Shown here piece by piece: positions 5,689-5,733 of a stretch of DNA of 5,733 bases; the first letter of the stretch is position 1, and each line of letters opens with the position of its first letter. The notes beneath the pieces are model-generated. The model was not told the origin of the DNA. It did not search any database and saw only the letters and a program-made list of their open reading frames with translations. Where the stretch lies: NCBI GenBank assembly GCA_934746785.1, contig CAKVFO010000186.1, positions 1 to 5,733 on the forward strand, read 5' to 3'. Source of the DNA: an uncultured Clostridium sp. (GTDB taxonomy: Bacteria; Bacillota; Clostridia; Clostridiales; Clostridiaceae). The position numbers and the translations under genes are program-made.

Positions 5689-5733
5689 CCCTTGTCAAGG
5701 ACACAATAAAAAAAGGGACTAGGAAGCTAATAA
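5662..5733 (+). mobile_element. Possible left end of an IS3-like insertion sequence, cut by window edge
   Basis: After deoC the sequence changes character. A TGTAAAG start is followed by GTGGACCCC, a perfect CCTTG-T-CAAGG palindrome (5690-5700), GACAC, an A-rich run, then AGGAAG (5721-5726) spaced to serve a start codon just past the right edge. A TG-starting terminus with a nearby GACCCC motif and a ribosome-bound reading frame about 70 bp inside is how left ends of IS3/IS150-type elements often look. No transposase sequence is visible, so this is a pattern judgement. It could equally be an ordinary intergenic region. Confidence 0.3.

Overview
The window is AT-rich, with A/T-ending codons, strong AGGAGG/AGGTGA-type ribosome binding sites, and genes tied to peptidoglycan and sporulation. 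It looks like chromosomal DNA of an endospore-forming Firmicute, most likely Clostridium in the broad sense. I recognise every long gene at family level. I found no CRISPR array, tRNA, rRNA or evident new multi-gene system.

Layout. (1) A serine D-Ala-D-Ala carboxypeptidase (DacF-like), cut by the left edge, runs rightward to 1261 and ends in a clear intrinsic terminator. (2) A short promoter region leads into scpA-scpB (1413-2766), two genes with an 8-nt overlap that encode the kleisin and kite subunits of the SMC condensin. They end in a strong hairpin terminator. (3) Converging on it from the other strand is a two-gene operon, a DUF2953/YtfI-like membrane protein followed by a YtfJ/GerW-family sporulation protein, joined by a 4-nt ATGA overlap. 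(4) Divergent from that operon, after 139 bp of shared upstream DNA, is a second short S11 carboxypeptidase (DacB-like, 4000-4917). (5) deoC (deoxyribose-phosphate aldolase, 4981-5646) follows. (6) The last 87 bp hold inverted repeats and a ribosome-binding-site-like AGGAAG just before the edge, and may be the left end of an insertion sequence whose transposase begins outside.

How it fits together. scpAB next to dacB-type carboxypeptidases and the ytfI-ytfJ pair is a familiar chromosomal neighbourhood in spore formers. ScpAB serves chromosome compaction and segregation. The two carboxypeptidases trim D-Ala from peptidoglycan stem peptides, probably including those of the spore cortex. YtfI/YtfJ are linked to the spore by the behaviour of YtfJ/GerW in Bacillus subtilis. 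deoC, a nucleoside-catabolic enzyme, is the odd one out, because in B. subtilis dacB is followed by spmA-spmB.

Several starts were moved from the longest reading frame on ribosome-binding-site evidence: scpB to 2158, dacB to 4000, deoC to 4981. The dacF-like gene begins upstream of the window, since its signal peptide is already open at base 2. The points most worth a second look are the very acidic linker in the DacF-like protein, the domain-short DacB, deoC in the place of spmAB, the possible mobile-element end at the right edge, and the palindrome in front of dacB.
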